Below, one piece after another: positions 30,604-38,976 of a stretch of DNA of 64,000 bases. A model generated the notes under the pieces. The model had not been told where the DNA came from. It was given only the letters and a program-made list of their open reading frames with translations, and ran no database searches. A program made the translations under genes and the position numbers. Each line of letters opens with the position of its first letter. Position 1 is the first letter of the stretch. Source of the stretch: Catellatospora coxensis (GTDB lineage Bacteria > Actinomycetota > Actinomycetes > Mycobacteriales > Micromonosporaceae); contig NZ_BONI01000038.1 in the NCBI RefSeq assembly GCF_016862635.1, positions 1 to 64,000 on the forward strand. Reading direction: 5' to 3'.

Positions 30604-32532
30604 ATGCCCGCTGTGCCACCTCGTGTCCTCGCAGACCGGTACCGGTTGCTCGAACCTCTCGGCCAGGGCGGGATGGGCATGGTCTGGCTGGCCCGCGACG
30701 AGACCCTGCACCGCGACGTCGCGGTCAAGGAGGTCGTCCCCCCGGCCGGCCTCACCGAGGACGAGCGCGCCGAGATGAACGCCCGCTCGCTGCGCGAGGC
30801 CCGCGCCATCGCCCGGCTCAGCCACCCCAACGTGGTACGCATCTTCGACGTCGTCACCGTCGACGGTCGTCCTTGGATCGTCATGGAGTACCTGTCGGGC
30901 AAGTCCCTGGCCGCGCTGATGGGCGAGCAGGGCCGGCTGGCCCCGGTCAAGGTCGCCGAGATCGGCCTCGGCGTGCTCGCCGCGCTGCGGGCCGCGCACG
31001 GCGCGGGCATGCTGCACCGCGACGTCAAGCCCGGCAACGTCATGCTCGGCGACGACGGCCGCGTCGTGCTCACCGACTTCGGCCTGGCCACCCTGCCCGG
31101 CGACCCTGCCGTGACCCGCACCGGCCTCATCCTCGGCTCACCGTCCTACATCTCCCCGGAACGCGTCGAAGGCGGCGCGGTCGGGCCTGCCGCCGACCTG
31201 TGGTCGCTGGGCGCGACGCTCTACGCCGCCGTCGAGGGCCAGTCCCCGTACGCCCGGCCGAACGCGATGGCGACGCTCGCCGCGCTCGCCACCGAGGAGC
31301 CCGCCCCGCCACGGCTGGCGGGGCCGCTCAAACCGCTGCTGGCGGGCCTGCTGCGCAAGGACCCGCGCCTGCGCATGACCGCGGCCGAGGCCGAGCAGGT
31401 GCTGCTGCGGGTCGCCGTCGGCCGCCGCGGCGGCGCGGGCTTCCTCTCCGGCGTACGGCCCGGCGCGGTTCCCGGCCAGCGACGGACCGCTCCGCCCCTG
31501 GCGCTGCCCGCACGGGCCGCCGCCACGCCGGCCGCCCCCGAAGCCGAGCGACCGGCCCGGACGCTGCCCGACCCGCAGCGGCCCGCCGAACCGAAGACGC
31601 CTGCCGAGTCCGATGTGCCTGCCGGGCTCGATGTGCCCGCCGAGTCCAAGGCATCTGCCAAGTCCAAGCCGCCTGCCGGGCCGAAGGCGCCTGCCGCCGG
31701 TGGTCCTGCCGCGTCCGGAGCCGCCCCTGCCGTGGCCGCCGCAGCAGGGGCCGGTCCGGCCGCGTCGAAGCCGAAGACTGCCGCCGCGGCGGCAGCCGTG
31801 CCCGGTCAGCGGGCTGGGTCGAACGCGGCCGATCGTGCGGTGGGCGCCGCCGAGGTGCCGGGCCCGCCGGAGGGCGCGCTCGTGGCGCGGCAGCAGAAGA
31901 GCCGCCTGCTGGTGATCGCCGCGGCGGCGGCCGTGGTGCTGGCCGTGATCGCGGTCGTGGTCGTGCCGCGCCTGGGTGGCAAGCCGCGCGGCGACGCCGC
32001 CACCGGCACGTCACCGTCGGCGGCAGCGAGCCCGTCCGCCGCGGTCTCGCCGAGCGCATTGCCCTCGCCGTCGCCGAGCGGGCTGGTGCTGCCCGAGGGC
32101 TGGTACATGTACAAGGACCGCACCGGCTTCGCGGTCGCCGTGCCGCGCACGTGGAAGGTCACCCGCGACCGCACCATCGTGCGGTTCAAGGAGCCCGACG
32201 GCGGCCGGCTGCTGCTCGTCGACCAGTCCGACAGCCCGAAGAAGGACCCGGTCGCCGACTGGACCCGACAGGAAGGCAACCGCGTGCGCGCGGGCCACTG
32301 GAACGACTACCGCCGGGTGCGCATCGTCAAGGTCGACTACTTCATCGCCTGCGCGGACTGGGAGTTCACCTACCAGGGCACCTCCGGGCGGGTCCACGTG
32401 ATCAACCGCGGGTTCGTCACCGGGCCGAAGCAGGCGCACGCCATCTACTGGTCCACGCCGGAGTCCCAGTGGCAGGACAACCTCGACGAGTTCGCCCTGA
32501 TCACGGCCAGCTTCCAGCCCAACCCGGTGTGA
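30604..32532 (+). CDS. serine/threonine protein kinase, membrane-anchored (PknB type)
   Basis: The 642-residue protein has a Hanks-type kinase domain (about 12-275): glycine loop GQGGMG at 20-25, Lys42 in VAVKEV, HRDVKPGN with catalytic Asp140, and DFG at 158-160. A low-complexity Ala/Pro/Lys linker (about 290-430) includes imperfect pentapeptide repeats (PAESD, PAGLD, PAESK). One transmembrane helix at about 433-456 leads to an extracellular domain of about 150 residues unlike PASTA. The ligand is unknown. It reads divergently from the symporter pair and probably leads into the GNAT gene 44 bp downstream. Confidence 0.95.
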   Translation: MPAVPPRVLADRYRLLEPLGQGGMGMVWLARDETLHRDVAVKEVVPPAGLTEDERAEMNARSLREARAIARLSHPNVVRIFDVVTVDGRPWIVMEYLSGKSLAALMGEQGRLAPVKVAEIGLGVLAALRAAHGAGMLHRDVKPGNVMLGDDGRVVLTDFGLATLPGDPAVTRTGLILGSPSYISPERVEGGAVGPAADLWSLGATLYAAVEGQSPYARPNAMATLAALATEEPAPPRLAGPLKPLLAGLLRKDPRLRMTAAEAEQVLLRVAVGRRGGAGFLSGVRPGAVPGQRRTAPPLALPARAAATPAAPEAERPARTLPDPQRPAEPKTPAESDVPAGLDVPAESKASAKSKPPAGPKAPAAGGPAASGAAPAVAAAAGAGPAASKPKTAAAAAAVPGQRAGSNAADRAVGAAEVPGPPEGALVARQQKSRLLVIAAAAAVVLAVIAVVVVPRLGGKPRGDAATGTSPSAAASPSAAVSPSALPSPSPSGLVLPEGWYMYKDRTGFAVAVPRTWKVTRDRTIVRFKEPDGGRLLLVDQSDSPKKDPVADWTRQEGNRVRAGHWNDYRRVRIVKVDYFIACADWEFTYQGTSGRVHVINRGFVTGPKQAHAIYWSTPESQWQDNLDEFALITASFQPNPV

Positions 32533-32564
32533 GAACCGGGTTGCCCGGTGATGATCGAGATGGG

Positions 32565-32570
32565 GATACT
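32565..32570 (+). promoter_or_regulatory. -10-like hexamer of the leaderless GNAT-fusion gene
   Basis: GATACT ends 6 nt before the GTG start at 32577, so the gene may have its own leaderless transcript in addition to read-through from the kinase. Confidence 0.45.
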
Positions 32571-32576
32571 CCGCGG

Positions 32577-33296
32577 GTGACCGATGCATACACGTCCGCG
32601 CTGCTGGTGGTGGGGGACAAGGACGAGGAACTCACCGCGCTGCTGGACCGGGAGCTGACCGCGTTCAACAACGCCGCGGTGGGCGTGCACGAGGAACGGT
32701 CCCTGTCCGTGCGGGTGACCGGCCCGGACGGCGCGGTGATCGCCGGGCTGACCGGCTGGACCTGGGGTGCCAGCGCCGGGATCTCCATGGTGTGGGTGCA
32801 CGCCGACCACCGCCGCGACGGCTGGGGCGGCCGCCTGCTGGCCGCCGCCGAGGACGAGGCCCGTGCCCGCGGCTGCGACCGGATCAGCGTCTCGTCGTTC
32901 ACGTTCCAGGCCCCCGAGTTCTACCGCCGCCACGGATACGTCGCCACCGGCCGCACCGAGGGCTACCCCGGGGACGTATCCGACGTGCACTTCTGGAAGC
33001 GCCTCGACGGGCCGACGGTCGCGCCGCGGCTGCGGCTGGTGGCCGTCGTGGACTACCCGGCCGGTCACGAGGAGACCGTGCAGCGGTACGAGGACGACGT
33101 GCTGGCGCTGCTGCCGCGCCACGGCGGCCTGCTGGAGCAGCGGCTGCGCGGGCCGGAGGCCGAGGTGCACGTGATCTCGTTCTCCGCACGGGCCGGACTC
33201 GACGACTACATGGCCGACCCGGACCGCGCCAAACTGCGCGCCGAGATCGGCGACCTCGCGCCGAATGCCCGTGTCCTGACTGTCACCGAAGTCTGA
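32577..33296 (+). CDS. GNAT acetyltransferase fused to a DUF1330/monooxygenase-like ferredoxin-fold domain
   Basis: This 239-residue protein has two parts. Residues 1 to about 150 are a GNAT domain (VWVHADHRRDGWGGRLLAAA acetyl-CoA motif; FYRRHGYVATGRTE motif B). Residues about 155-239 (LVAVVDYPAGHEETVQRYED, then VISFSARAGLDDYMADPDRA) resemble the small dimeric alpha-beta barrel domains of DUF1330 or antibiotic-monooxygenase type. The combination may sense or modify a small molecule. The GTG at 32577 follows GATACT by 6 nt. It may be co-transcribed with the kinase. Confidence 0.8.
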   Translation: MTDAYTSALLVVGDKDEELTALLDRELTAFNNAAVGVHEERSLSVRVTGPDGAVIAGLTGWTWGASAGISMVWVHADHRRDGWGGRLLAAAEDEARARGCDRISVSSFTFQAPEFYRRHGYVATGRTEGYPGDVSDVHFWKRLDGPTVAPRLRLVAVVDYPAGHEETVQRYEDDVLALLPRHGGLLEQRLRGPEAEVHVISFSARAGLDDYMADPDRAKLRAEIGDLAPNARVLTVTEV

Positions 33297-33402
33297 GGGT
33301 GTCTTCGGCCGGGTGCCCGGCGAGTGATCTGACTCACCGAACGTCACCAGGCGCGGGATGCGCGGTGTCTTGAGGCCGAACCTTGCCGACGAAGGAGAGG
33401 TC

Positions 33403-34377
33403 ATGGCTGAGAACACCCAGGTCGTTGCGGATGGTGCGGGAGGCGCGTCAGCCCGGTCGGTTCCATCGCCGGTTGACGGAGCGCCCGTGCCGCCACCCGA
33501 CGGCCGCGGCCGCGCTGTCGCCATCACCCAGTGGGTGCTGGTCGCCGCCGGCCTGACGGTGGCCCTGGTGATGCCGCTCGCCACATCGGGCGCCGCCCCC
33601 GTGGTCGGCCTGCTGCTGCTGGCGGTCCCGTTCGCGGCGATCCACGGGACCTGCCGCTACGGCTGGCGGCGGTTCCTGACCTTCTTCGCCGTAAGCTTCG
33701 TGGTCAGCAACTTCTTCGAGAACCTCAGCATCATGACCGGGTTCCCGTTCGGTGACTACCACTACACCGGTAGCGTCAAGCTGTTCCATGTCCCGATCGA
33801 GATCGGCCCGATCTACTTCGGCCTGGGCTACCTCAGCTGGCTGACCGCCTCCACTCTGCTGGACCGTGCCGACGAGCAACTGAACTGGCGTGAACGCACC
33901 GGGCGGTTCAACACCTTCGCGCTGCCCGCCCTCGCGGCCGCCGTGATGACCATGTTCGACGTATCGGTCGACTCGCAGGCCTCCACGGTCAACCATGTCT
34001 GGATCTGGGAGGACGGCGGCGGTGTATTCGGTGTCCCGTACACCAACTACCTGGGCTGGTGGTTGGTCACCCACATCTTCTTCCAGATCTTCGCGCTGCT
34101 GCTCGCCGGCCACCAGACCCGGGCCGAGAAGCCCGGTGCCGCTGTCACACCCGGGTCGCTCCTGCAGCCTGTGCTGTTCTACATGGCGACCGGGCTGGCG
34201 TCCGTCTCGATGTTCTTCGCCGCGGAGACCGGCACCGTCGTCGATGCTGCCGGAGTCATCTGGGACCGCACCGCGATCAACGAGACGATGATGACGATCG
34301 GCGTCTTCAGCGTCATCACCGTCGCCCTCCTCGCCCTGGCGAAGATCGCGCGCGGTGACACCCGCACGCCGCTGTAG
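33403..34377 (+). CDS. carotenoid biosynthesis protein (DUF422/CruF family)
   Basis: The 324-residue membrane protein has about eight hydrophobic segments and the DUF422 core GTCRYGWRRFLTFFAVSFVV, then NFFENLSIMTGFPFGDYHYT. The family includes CruF, the carotenoid 1,2-hydratase. No crtB, crtI or crtE gene is in the window, so its substrate is uncertain. GAAGGAGAGGTC gives a strong ribosome-binding site before the ATG at 33403; an earlier in-frame start would add a poor N-terminus. It stands alone between a GNAT gene and a convergent small gene. Confidence 0.88.
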   Translation: MAENTQVVADGAGGASARSVPSPVDGAPVPPPDGRGRAVAITQWVLVAAGLTVALVMPLATSGAAPVVGLLLLAVPFAAIHGTCRYGWRRFLTFFAVSFVVSNFFENLSIMTGFPFGDYHYTGSVKLFHVPIEIGPIYFGLGYLSWLTASTLLDRADEQLNWRERTGRFNTFALPALAAAVMTMFDVSVDSQASTVNHVWIWEDGGGVFGVPYTNYLGWWLVTHIFFQIFALLLAGHQTRAEKPGAAVTPGSLLQPVLFYMATGLASVSMFFAAETGTVVDAAGVIWDRTAINETMMTIGVFSVITVALLALAKIARGDTRTPL

Positions 34378-34468
34378 CCCGCCGGCTGCCGGCCTTGCTG
34401 ATGAGGCCACGGATCCGGCGTCGAGCGTCGCGCAGACCGGTGTGCTTGAGGCGGCGGCCTGCTCACGG

Positions 34469-34843
34469 TCACCGAGCTGTCGGACCGCTGGGTTCGACGC
34501 GGCCGGTTCGCATCCGGCTGAAGAACCGCCTCAGCAACCCCTGCCGGGTGCGGCGAACGGGTTCGGTGCTGGTCGGTGTGGTGCGAGCGGTGACGACGGG
34601 CAGTGCGACCGTCAGATCCAGCAGAGCGAGCCTGCCTTCGTAGTGCTCGGCGACAGCGGACAGCGACTCCTGCTGCGGGCAGGGCCACGGCCTGCCGCAC
34701 CGGCAGCCGCCGGGCACCGGTCCGTGCCCGGCCAGCAAGGTTGTCGCCGTGTCGATCCGGCTTCGGGCATACGCGATGAACTGGCCGCGATCCAGTACCC
34801 GACCGCTTCGTGCTCCGGGGTGAGACCCCGCGCGGTGTGACAT
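34469..34843 (-). CDS. small Cys-rich protein partner of the XRE-TPR regulator
   Basis: I do not know a function for this 124-residue protein. Its mark is the motif CRCGRPWPCP at about 48-57, with Cys and Trp residues able to bind a metal or form disulfides, followed by a helical stretch (QESLSAVAEHYEGRLALLDL) and an Arg-rich tail. Similar CxCGxxxPC proteins accompany XRE-type regulators in Micromonosporaceae. GGAGGCGCGC precedes the ATG at 34843. It lies 148 bp downstream of the XRE-TPR gene, and that gap carries several hairpins. Confidence 0.75.
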   Translation of the reverse strand: MSHRAGSHPGARSGRVLDRGQFIAYARSRIDTATTLLAGHGPVPGGCRCGRPWPCPQQESLSAVAEHYEGRLALLDLTVALPVVTARTTPTSTEPVRRTRQGLLRRFFSRMRTGRVEPSGPTAR

Positions 34844-34872
34844 GCGCGCCTCCCTCGCTGCTGGTGACCGAC

Positions 34873-34901
34873 ATCCGCCTGCTGAACTTAGGCAGGCGGA
34901 T
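34873..34901 (-). terminator. hairpin between the XRE-TPR and Cys-rich genes
   Basis: ATCCGCCTGC (34873-34882) pairs perfectly with 34892-34901 around a 9-nt loop. On the minus strand it lies before the Cys-rich gene, so it can terminate or attenuate read-through. Confidence 0.6.
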
Positions 34902-34921
34902 CGGTGGCAGGGAGGGCCGCT

Positions 34922-34975
34922 TGTCCTACTTAGACGATGGTGTGGTGTGGCGGGTAGGACATCCGGCCCTACCCG
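34922..34975 (-). promoter_or_regulatory. two mutually exclusive hairpins in the XRE/Cys-rich gap
   Basis: CGGGTAGG (34951-34958) can pair with CCTACCCG (34968-34975), or its GTAGGACA (34954-34961) can pair with TGTCCTAC (34922-34929). Both use 34954-34958, so only one can form at a time. The geometry resembles an attenuator. Confidence 0.4.
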
Positions 34976-34991
34976 CCGTTGTCCGGCCTGA

Positions 34992-36233
34992 TCAGCTCGT
35001 TGGTACGCCCATACGAGCGGCGAGCGAGGCCAGACCGGGAAGGCGCTGGCGGGAGCGGCGGGGCAGCAACTCGGTGACTATCGTCCGGGCGATCGTCTGG
35101 TGGGCGAGCATCTCCGGGGCCAGCTTCTCGGCTCGCAGTAGCGTGCCCACCGAATCCGCCGAACGGAACTCGGCCATCTGGGCCCAGGCGACGGTCAGCA
35201 GGTGCCTCGATCGCATGGCGGGGGAGATCGAGTCGAAGGCCGGGACCTGTGCCTCCAGGCGGAGGGCCTCCCGGTAGCGGTCGTCGGCCGCGGCCACCGT
35301 GACCGCGGTTATGCCGGCCAGCGTCGCGCCGAAGCCGAGCCCGGCCAGCGGCGCGGTGCCTTTCTTGTCCTCCACTCGCGCCTGCCATGGTCGGGACGGG
35401 CGTTCGGCCTCGATCCGGGCGGCGGCACCGGCCAACCGTGGCAGCAGCTCGCGGGCCTCGGCGTGGCGGCCGCCGCGCGCCAGCGCCACGCAGCCGTAAC
35501 GAAGGTTCTCACCCCAGATAGCGACCTGATCGACATTCGCGGTGCCCATGCGCGGCTCGACCTCGCGGGCGGTGGCCATGGCGAGGTTCTCGGCCTCACC
35601 GGTCAGGCCCTGCCGAGAGAGCAGCCACACCCTGCTCGCCGACAGCCCCGCCGCCACCAGTGGATTGTCACTGGCGTACGCGGCGGTCAGCGCCTGGTGC
35701 ATGGCCAGGGCGGCAAGGTCGTCGTGGGCCAGATGGGCCAGCAGCGATGCGGTCAGGTGGAGGAAGTCGGCCAGCACCTCCTGGGCGCGAACCGTCTCCG
35801 CACCGGAGCACGCCGCCCGTACGCCGGCCCGCGCGGCGGTGATCCCGTACGGCAGCGCCCGCGCTAGCGGTGCGTAGCGTCCGGCCCAGTACAGCCCCCA
35901 GTTCTCGCCCAGCTCGATGCGCAGCGTCTCCGACGTCGGCGGCTCCGACTCGGCGGGGATGACGTCGAGCACGGCGCGGCGTAGGCGGTACATCTCGCTC
36001 TCCTCGGCGCCGACCACGAGCCCTCTGGGCTTGCCCACGAGGTCCGCCACGGTTTGGTCGAGTGCCGCCGCGATTCGGATGAGCGTGTCCATCCGCGCTG
36101 TGTGCCTGCGGCCCCGTTCCAACTTACGGATCACGTCGACCGACACACCCGCCTGCGCGGCAAGGTCGGCCTGCGCAATCCCGCGTCGTCGGCGTACCCG
36201 CCTTATGTGCTCACCCAGATGGTGCTCGGTCAT
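34992..36233 (-). CDS. XRE-family regulator with TPR-like C-terminal domain
   Basis: The 413-residue protein starts with an XRE helix-turn-helix (about 7-65; IAQADLAAQAGVSVDVIRKLERGRRHTARMDTLIRIAAAL) followed by about 330 residues of helical TPR-like repeats, as in actinobacterial XRE-TPR regulators that sense peptides or act with DUF397 partners. The ATG at 36233 follows GGGAG. No DUF397 gene is adjacent; instead a small Cys-rich protein lies downstream and a possible 51-codon ORF upstream. Signal and targets are unknown. Confidence 0.9.
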   Translation of the reverse strand: MTEHHLGEHIRRVRRRRGIAQADLAAQAGVSVDVIRKLERGRRHTARMDTLIRIAAALDQTVADLVGKPRGLVVGAEESEMYRLRRAVLDVIPAESEPPTSETLRIELGENWGLYWAGRYAPLARALPYGITAARAGVRAACSGAETVRAQEVLADFLHLTASLLAHLAHDDLAALAMHQALTAAYASDNPLVAAGLSASRVWLLSRQGLTGEAENLAMATAREVEPRMGTANVDQVAIWGENLRYGCVALARGGRHAEARELLPRLAGAAARIEAERPSRPWQARVEDKKGTAPLAGLGFGATLAGITAVTVAAADDRYREALRLEAQVPAFDSISPAMRSRHLLTVAWAQMAEFRSADSVGTLLRAEKLAPEMLAHQTIARTIVTELLPRRSRQRLPGLASLAARMGVPTS

Positions 36234-36586
36234 GACGGCTCCCACCCCAGCGCGGACATCGACTGCCTACTGATCGACCGCCCAATCCTGACGAACGGGC
36301 CAGTATCACCAATGTAGGCAGCCATCAGCGTTCGTGGAACTTCCAGCGGATGATCATTGAGGGGGATTCATGGTGGCTTGTCGCTTACGGTCGGCATGCT
36401 GACGGAGACGATGGCGTGCGCGTGCCGGACCTCGCCTCGCGGGTAGGCGACGCGGTCGACCGCTCCGAAGGATCCTTCACGAGCACCAACATAGGTCACC
36501 GTTAATCGCGCGGCATGGCGTGGCGGTCGTCGTGTCGTACCCGAGACGCATCATGCGGTGACGGTCTGCACGTGGGGGAGGACACC
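36234..36586. other. 353-bp region upstream of the XRE-TPR gene
   Basis: This stretch between the XRE-TPR gene and the 36587 gene is lower in GC than its surroundings. It holds a possible 51-codon ORF (36350-36505) and a decent ribosome-binding site before the 36587 gene. No repeat or mobile-element end was found. Confidence 0.5.
36350..36505 (+). CDS. possible small protein upstream of the XRE-TPR gene
   Basis: A 51-codon frame starts at ATG 36350: MIIEGDSWWLVAYGRHADGD, then an acidic helical stretch ending in HR and TAA. Third-position GC is clearly lower than in neighbouring genes, so it may be a foreign gene, an eroded gene or chance. A weak ribosome-binding site precedes it. It is on the strand opposite to the regulator. 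I do not recognise a family. Confidence 0.3.
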   Translation: MIIEGDSWWLVAYGRHADGDDGVRVPDLASRVGDAVDRSEGSFTSTNIGHR

Positions 36587-37171
36587 ATGGACGTGCACTT
36601 GGCGAGCAGGCGCCGAGCTGCCGCGTCGATCGAGGCGGCGTATCCAGGGGCCGTGGTCGTCGACGTGACCTCGCGTGGCCCGCAGCCGTGGGTGCGGCTG
36701 AGCCCGTTCTGCCCGCACGGGGACATCCCGGTGCCGTTCACGCCCGGCGTGACCAGCCAGTCCGTCGAGGGCGTCTGGCAGGCGCTGAAGGTCTTCATGC
36801 ACGCCGATGTGGACCCGGGCAAGCTGGCCGTCACCGCGATGCGCGGCCTCAAACGCACGACGGCCGCGTACGGCCCGCCGCTGGGTCACCGCCGCGGCCT
36901 GCACGGGACGATCCTGCTCGGCTACGAGCACGCCCGCCGCGAGATCTACCTGCCGACGTACCGGCACGTCCTGGAGGGCGCGGCCGCCGCCGAGGTGGCG
37001 CGGCTGCGTGAACTGGCCGGCAGCGGCACGCTCGTGCTGCTGGACTACACGCTCAACGGCGACCCGGCCGACCTGCGTACCCCGCTGTCGCACGCGGCGC
37101 TGCTGCGCCGGCACCTGCTCGGCGACTGGCCGTCGGAAATCCACGTGGAGCCCGCCGCCGCCGCGGGTTAG
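36587..37171 (+). CDS. conserved hypothetical protein (DUF6939-like)
   Basis: This 194-residue soluble protein has a conserved-looking N-terminal half: VVVDVTSRGPQPWVRLSPFC, PHGDIPVPFTPGV, SVEGVWQALKVFMHADVD and GLKRTTAAYGPPLGHRRGLH. It ends with LVLLDYTLNGDPADLRTPLS. The organisation suggests an enzyme or nucleotide-binding fold of the DUF6939 type, but I cannot assign a reaction. GGGGGAGGACACC precedes the ATG. A HEAT-like protein gene starts 9 bp downstream, so the two are co-transcribed. Confidence 0.75.
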   Translation: MDVHLASRRRAAASIEAAYPGAVVVDVTSRGPQPWVRLSPFCPHGDIPVPFTPGVTSQSVEGVWQALKVFMHADVDPGKLAVTAMRGLKRTTAAYGPPLGHRRGLHGTILLGYEHARREIYLPTYRHVLEGAAAAEVARLRELAGSGTLVLLDYTLNGDPADLRTPLSHAALLRRHLLGDWPSEIHVEPAAAAG

Positions 37172-37180
37172 CGTGCGGCG

Positions 37181-37519
37181 GTGTCGAAGTTCTTCCGGGA
37201 CTGCATGCGGCAGATGCGGTCGCGTGACCCGCAGGAGATGGAGGACGGCTTCCACGGCCTGGCCCCGCGAGCGGCGGAGTACGTGCCGGAGCTGATCGAG
37301 GCCTTCGAGCAGGAGCGGGCGGACAGCGGCCTGCGGTGCTGGCTGCTGGAGCTGCTCGGCGAGGCGCGCTCGGAGGCGGCACTGGCGGTGTTCCGGGAGC
37401 AGCTGTACGGCGACGACGACTCCCTGCGGTTCTGGGCCGTCTCCGGCCTGCGCAAGCTGGACACCCGGGACTCGCGCCGCGAGCTGTGGCAGGCGCGCTG
37501 CAACGGCCGCATCGACTGA
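37181..37519 (+). CDS. small HEAT-repeat-like protein
   Basis: The 112-residue protein is entirely helical and resembles a few HEAT repeats: VPELIEAFEQERADSGLRCW, LLELLGEARSEAALAVFREQ and LRFWAVSGLRKLDTRDSRRE. Such proteins bind partners rather than catalyse reactions. Its GTG start lies 9 bp after the 36587 gene, with which it is likely co-transcribed. No cofactor or metal motif is visible. Confidence 0.8.
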   Translation: MSKFFRDCMRQMRSRDPQEMEDGFHGLAPRAAEYVPELIEAFEQERADSGLRCWLLELLGEARSEAALAVFREQLYGDDDSLRFWAVSGLRKLDTRDSRRELWQARCNGRID

Positions 37520-37621
37520 GCAATAAGTAGTCACATAGTCGCTTTAAGTAACCAACTCGGGCATCCCCAGTTGATCGGACAGGAGCAGCAGGTCCCCGGT
37601 CCGGGGCTCGAGGAGGTACGC

Positions 37622-38956
37622 ATGCGTCAGTGGGTTCGCAGGGCGGCGTCGGCCGCCGCGGTCAGCCTGTCGGCGGGGGTCGCTGGACTGTCCCTGCCCG
37701 CACCCGCGCTGGCGGTCTCGCCCGACATCGTGATCAGCCAGGTGTACGGCGGCGGCGGCAACACCGGCGCGACGTACACCAACGACTTCATCGAGCTGTA
37801 CAACCGCGGCTCCATGACGGTCGACGTGACCGGGTGGACGGTCCAGTACGCGAGCGCGGCCGGCAGCACGTGGCAGACCACCGCCCTGAGCGGCGAGATC
37901 CTCCCCGGCGCGTACTACCTCGTCCAGGAGGCCCAGGGTCCCGGCGGCACGACGCCGCTGCCGACCCCGAACGCCGTCGGCGACATCGCGATGAGCCTCA
38001 GCTCGGGCAAGGTCGCCCTGGTCACCACCTCGGCTCCGCTCGCGTGTGCCATCGGTTGCGACACGGCCGCCGGGGTGCGCGACTTCGTCGGGTACGGCAG
38101 CTCGGCGACCTCCGCCGAGGGCAGCCCCGCGCCGACGCTGAGCAACACCACCGCCGCGCTGCGCGACGACGACGGGGCGGTCGACACCGACGACAACAGC
38201 GTCGACTTCTCGGCCGGCCCGCCCGACCCGCGCAACAGCCCGCCGCCCGCCGCCGAGGCCGACCTGGCCGTCACGAAGTTCGACGCGCCGGACCCGGTGA
38301 CCGCCGGCGCGAACCTGACGTACACCATCGCCGTGCGCAACGAAGGTCCCGGCACGGCTGAGTCGGTCGTGCTGCGTGACGGGATCCCGGCGGGCACCAC
38401 CTTCGTGTCGTTCGCGGCGTCGGCGGCCGGCTGGGCGCTGGCCACCCCGCCGGTCGGCGGCACCGGTGAGGTGCGGGCGACCCGGTCGAGCCTGAGCTCC
38501 GGCGACAGCGCCGAGTTCACCCTGGTCGTGCAGGTCGGGCTGACCGCGACCGGGCGGATCCGGAACAGCGGCGGCATCACCAGCGCCACCCCGGACCCGG
38601 ACACCACGAACAACGCCGACACCGAGTTCACCACCGTCGGCCCGAGCACTCCGGGATGCACCATCACCGGCACCGAGGGGACCGACATCCTCAACGGCAC
38701 CCTCGGCGACGACGTCATCTGCGGCCTCGGCGGCAACGACATCATCAACGGCCGGGGCGGCAACGACGTCATCTACGGCGGTCCGGGCCGCGACCTGATC
38801 AGCGGCGGCAAGGGCGACGACATGGTGTACGGCGAGGAGGGCACCGACTTCATCAAGATCGATGACGGGGTGTCCGGCAACGACAACGCCGACGGCGGTC
38901 CGGGCTTCGACCTGTGCAGCACCGACCCGCTCGACGCGGTGCTGAGCTGCCCCTGA
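37622..38956 (+). CDS. secreted lamin-tail/DUF11/RTX-like repeat protein
   Basis: This 444-residue exported protein has a signal peptide (1-31, cleavage after ALA), a lamin-tail domain (about 33-165; PDIVISQVYGGGGNTGAT), a DUF11 conserved repeat (about 215-345; ADLAVTKFDAPDPVTAGANL) and a C-terminal stretch of RTX-like nonapeptides (about 350-425; GGNDIINGRGGNDVIYGG). The repeats should bind calcium once outside. In Gram-positive actinobacteria such proteins are exported by Sec or Tat, and no type I secretion genes are seen. The role is probably surface adhesion or matrix. GAGGAGGTACGC gives a ribosome-binding site before the ATG. Confidence 0.85.
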   Translation: MRQWVRRAASAAAVSLSAGVAGLSLPAPALAVSPDIVISQVYGGGGNTGATYTNDFIELYNRGSMTVDVTGWTVQYASAAGSTWQTTALSGEILPGAYYLVQEAQGPGGTTPLPTPNAVGDIAMSLSSGKVALVTTSAPLACAIGCDTAAGVRDFVGYGSSATSAEGSPAPTLSNTTAALRDDDGAVDTDDNSVDFSAGPPDPRNSPPPAAEADLAVTKFDAPDPVTAGANLTYTIAVRNEGPGTAESVVLRDGIPAGTTFVSFAASAAGWALATPPVGGTGEVRATRSSLSSGDSAEFTLVVQVGLTATGRIRNSGGITSATPDPDTTNNADTEFTTVGPSTPGCTITGTEGTDILNGTLGDDVICGLGGNDIINGRGGNDVIYGGPGRDLISGGKGDDMVYGEEGTDFIKIDDGVSGNDNADGGPGFDLCSTDPLDAVLSCP

Positions 38957-38976
38957 TCCGGCACCCGATGACCCGG

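Noticed and set aside
36371-36403. Short ATG frame (MVACRLRSAC) after GAGGGGGATTC
   Set aside because: It is only ten codons, and the longer overlapping frame from 36350 looks more protein-like.
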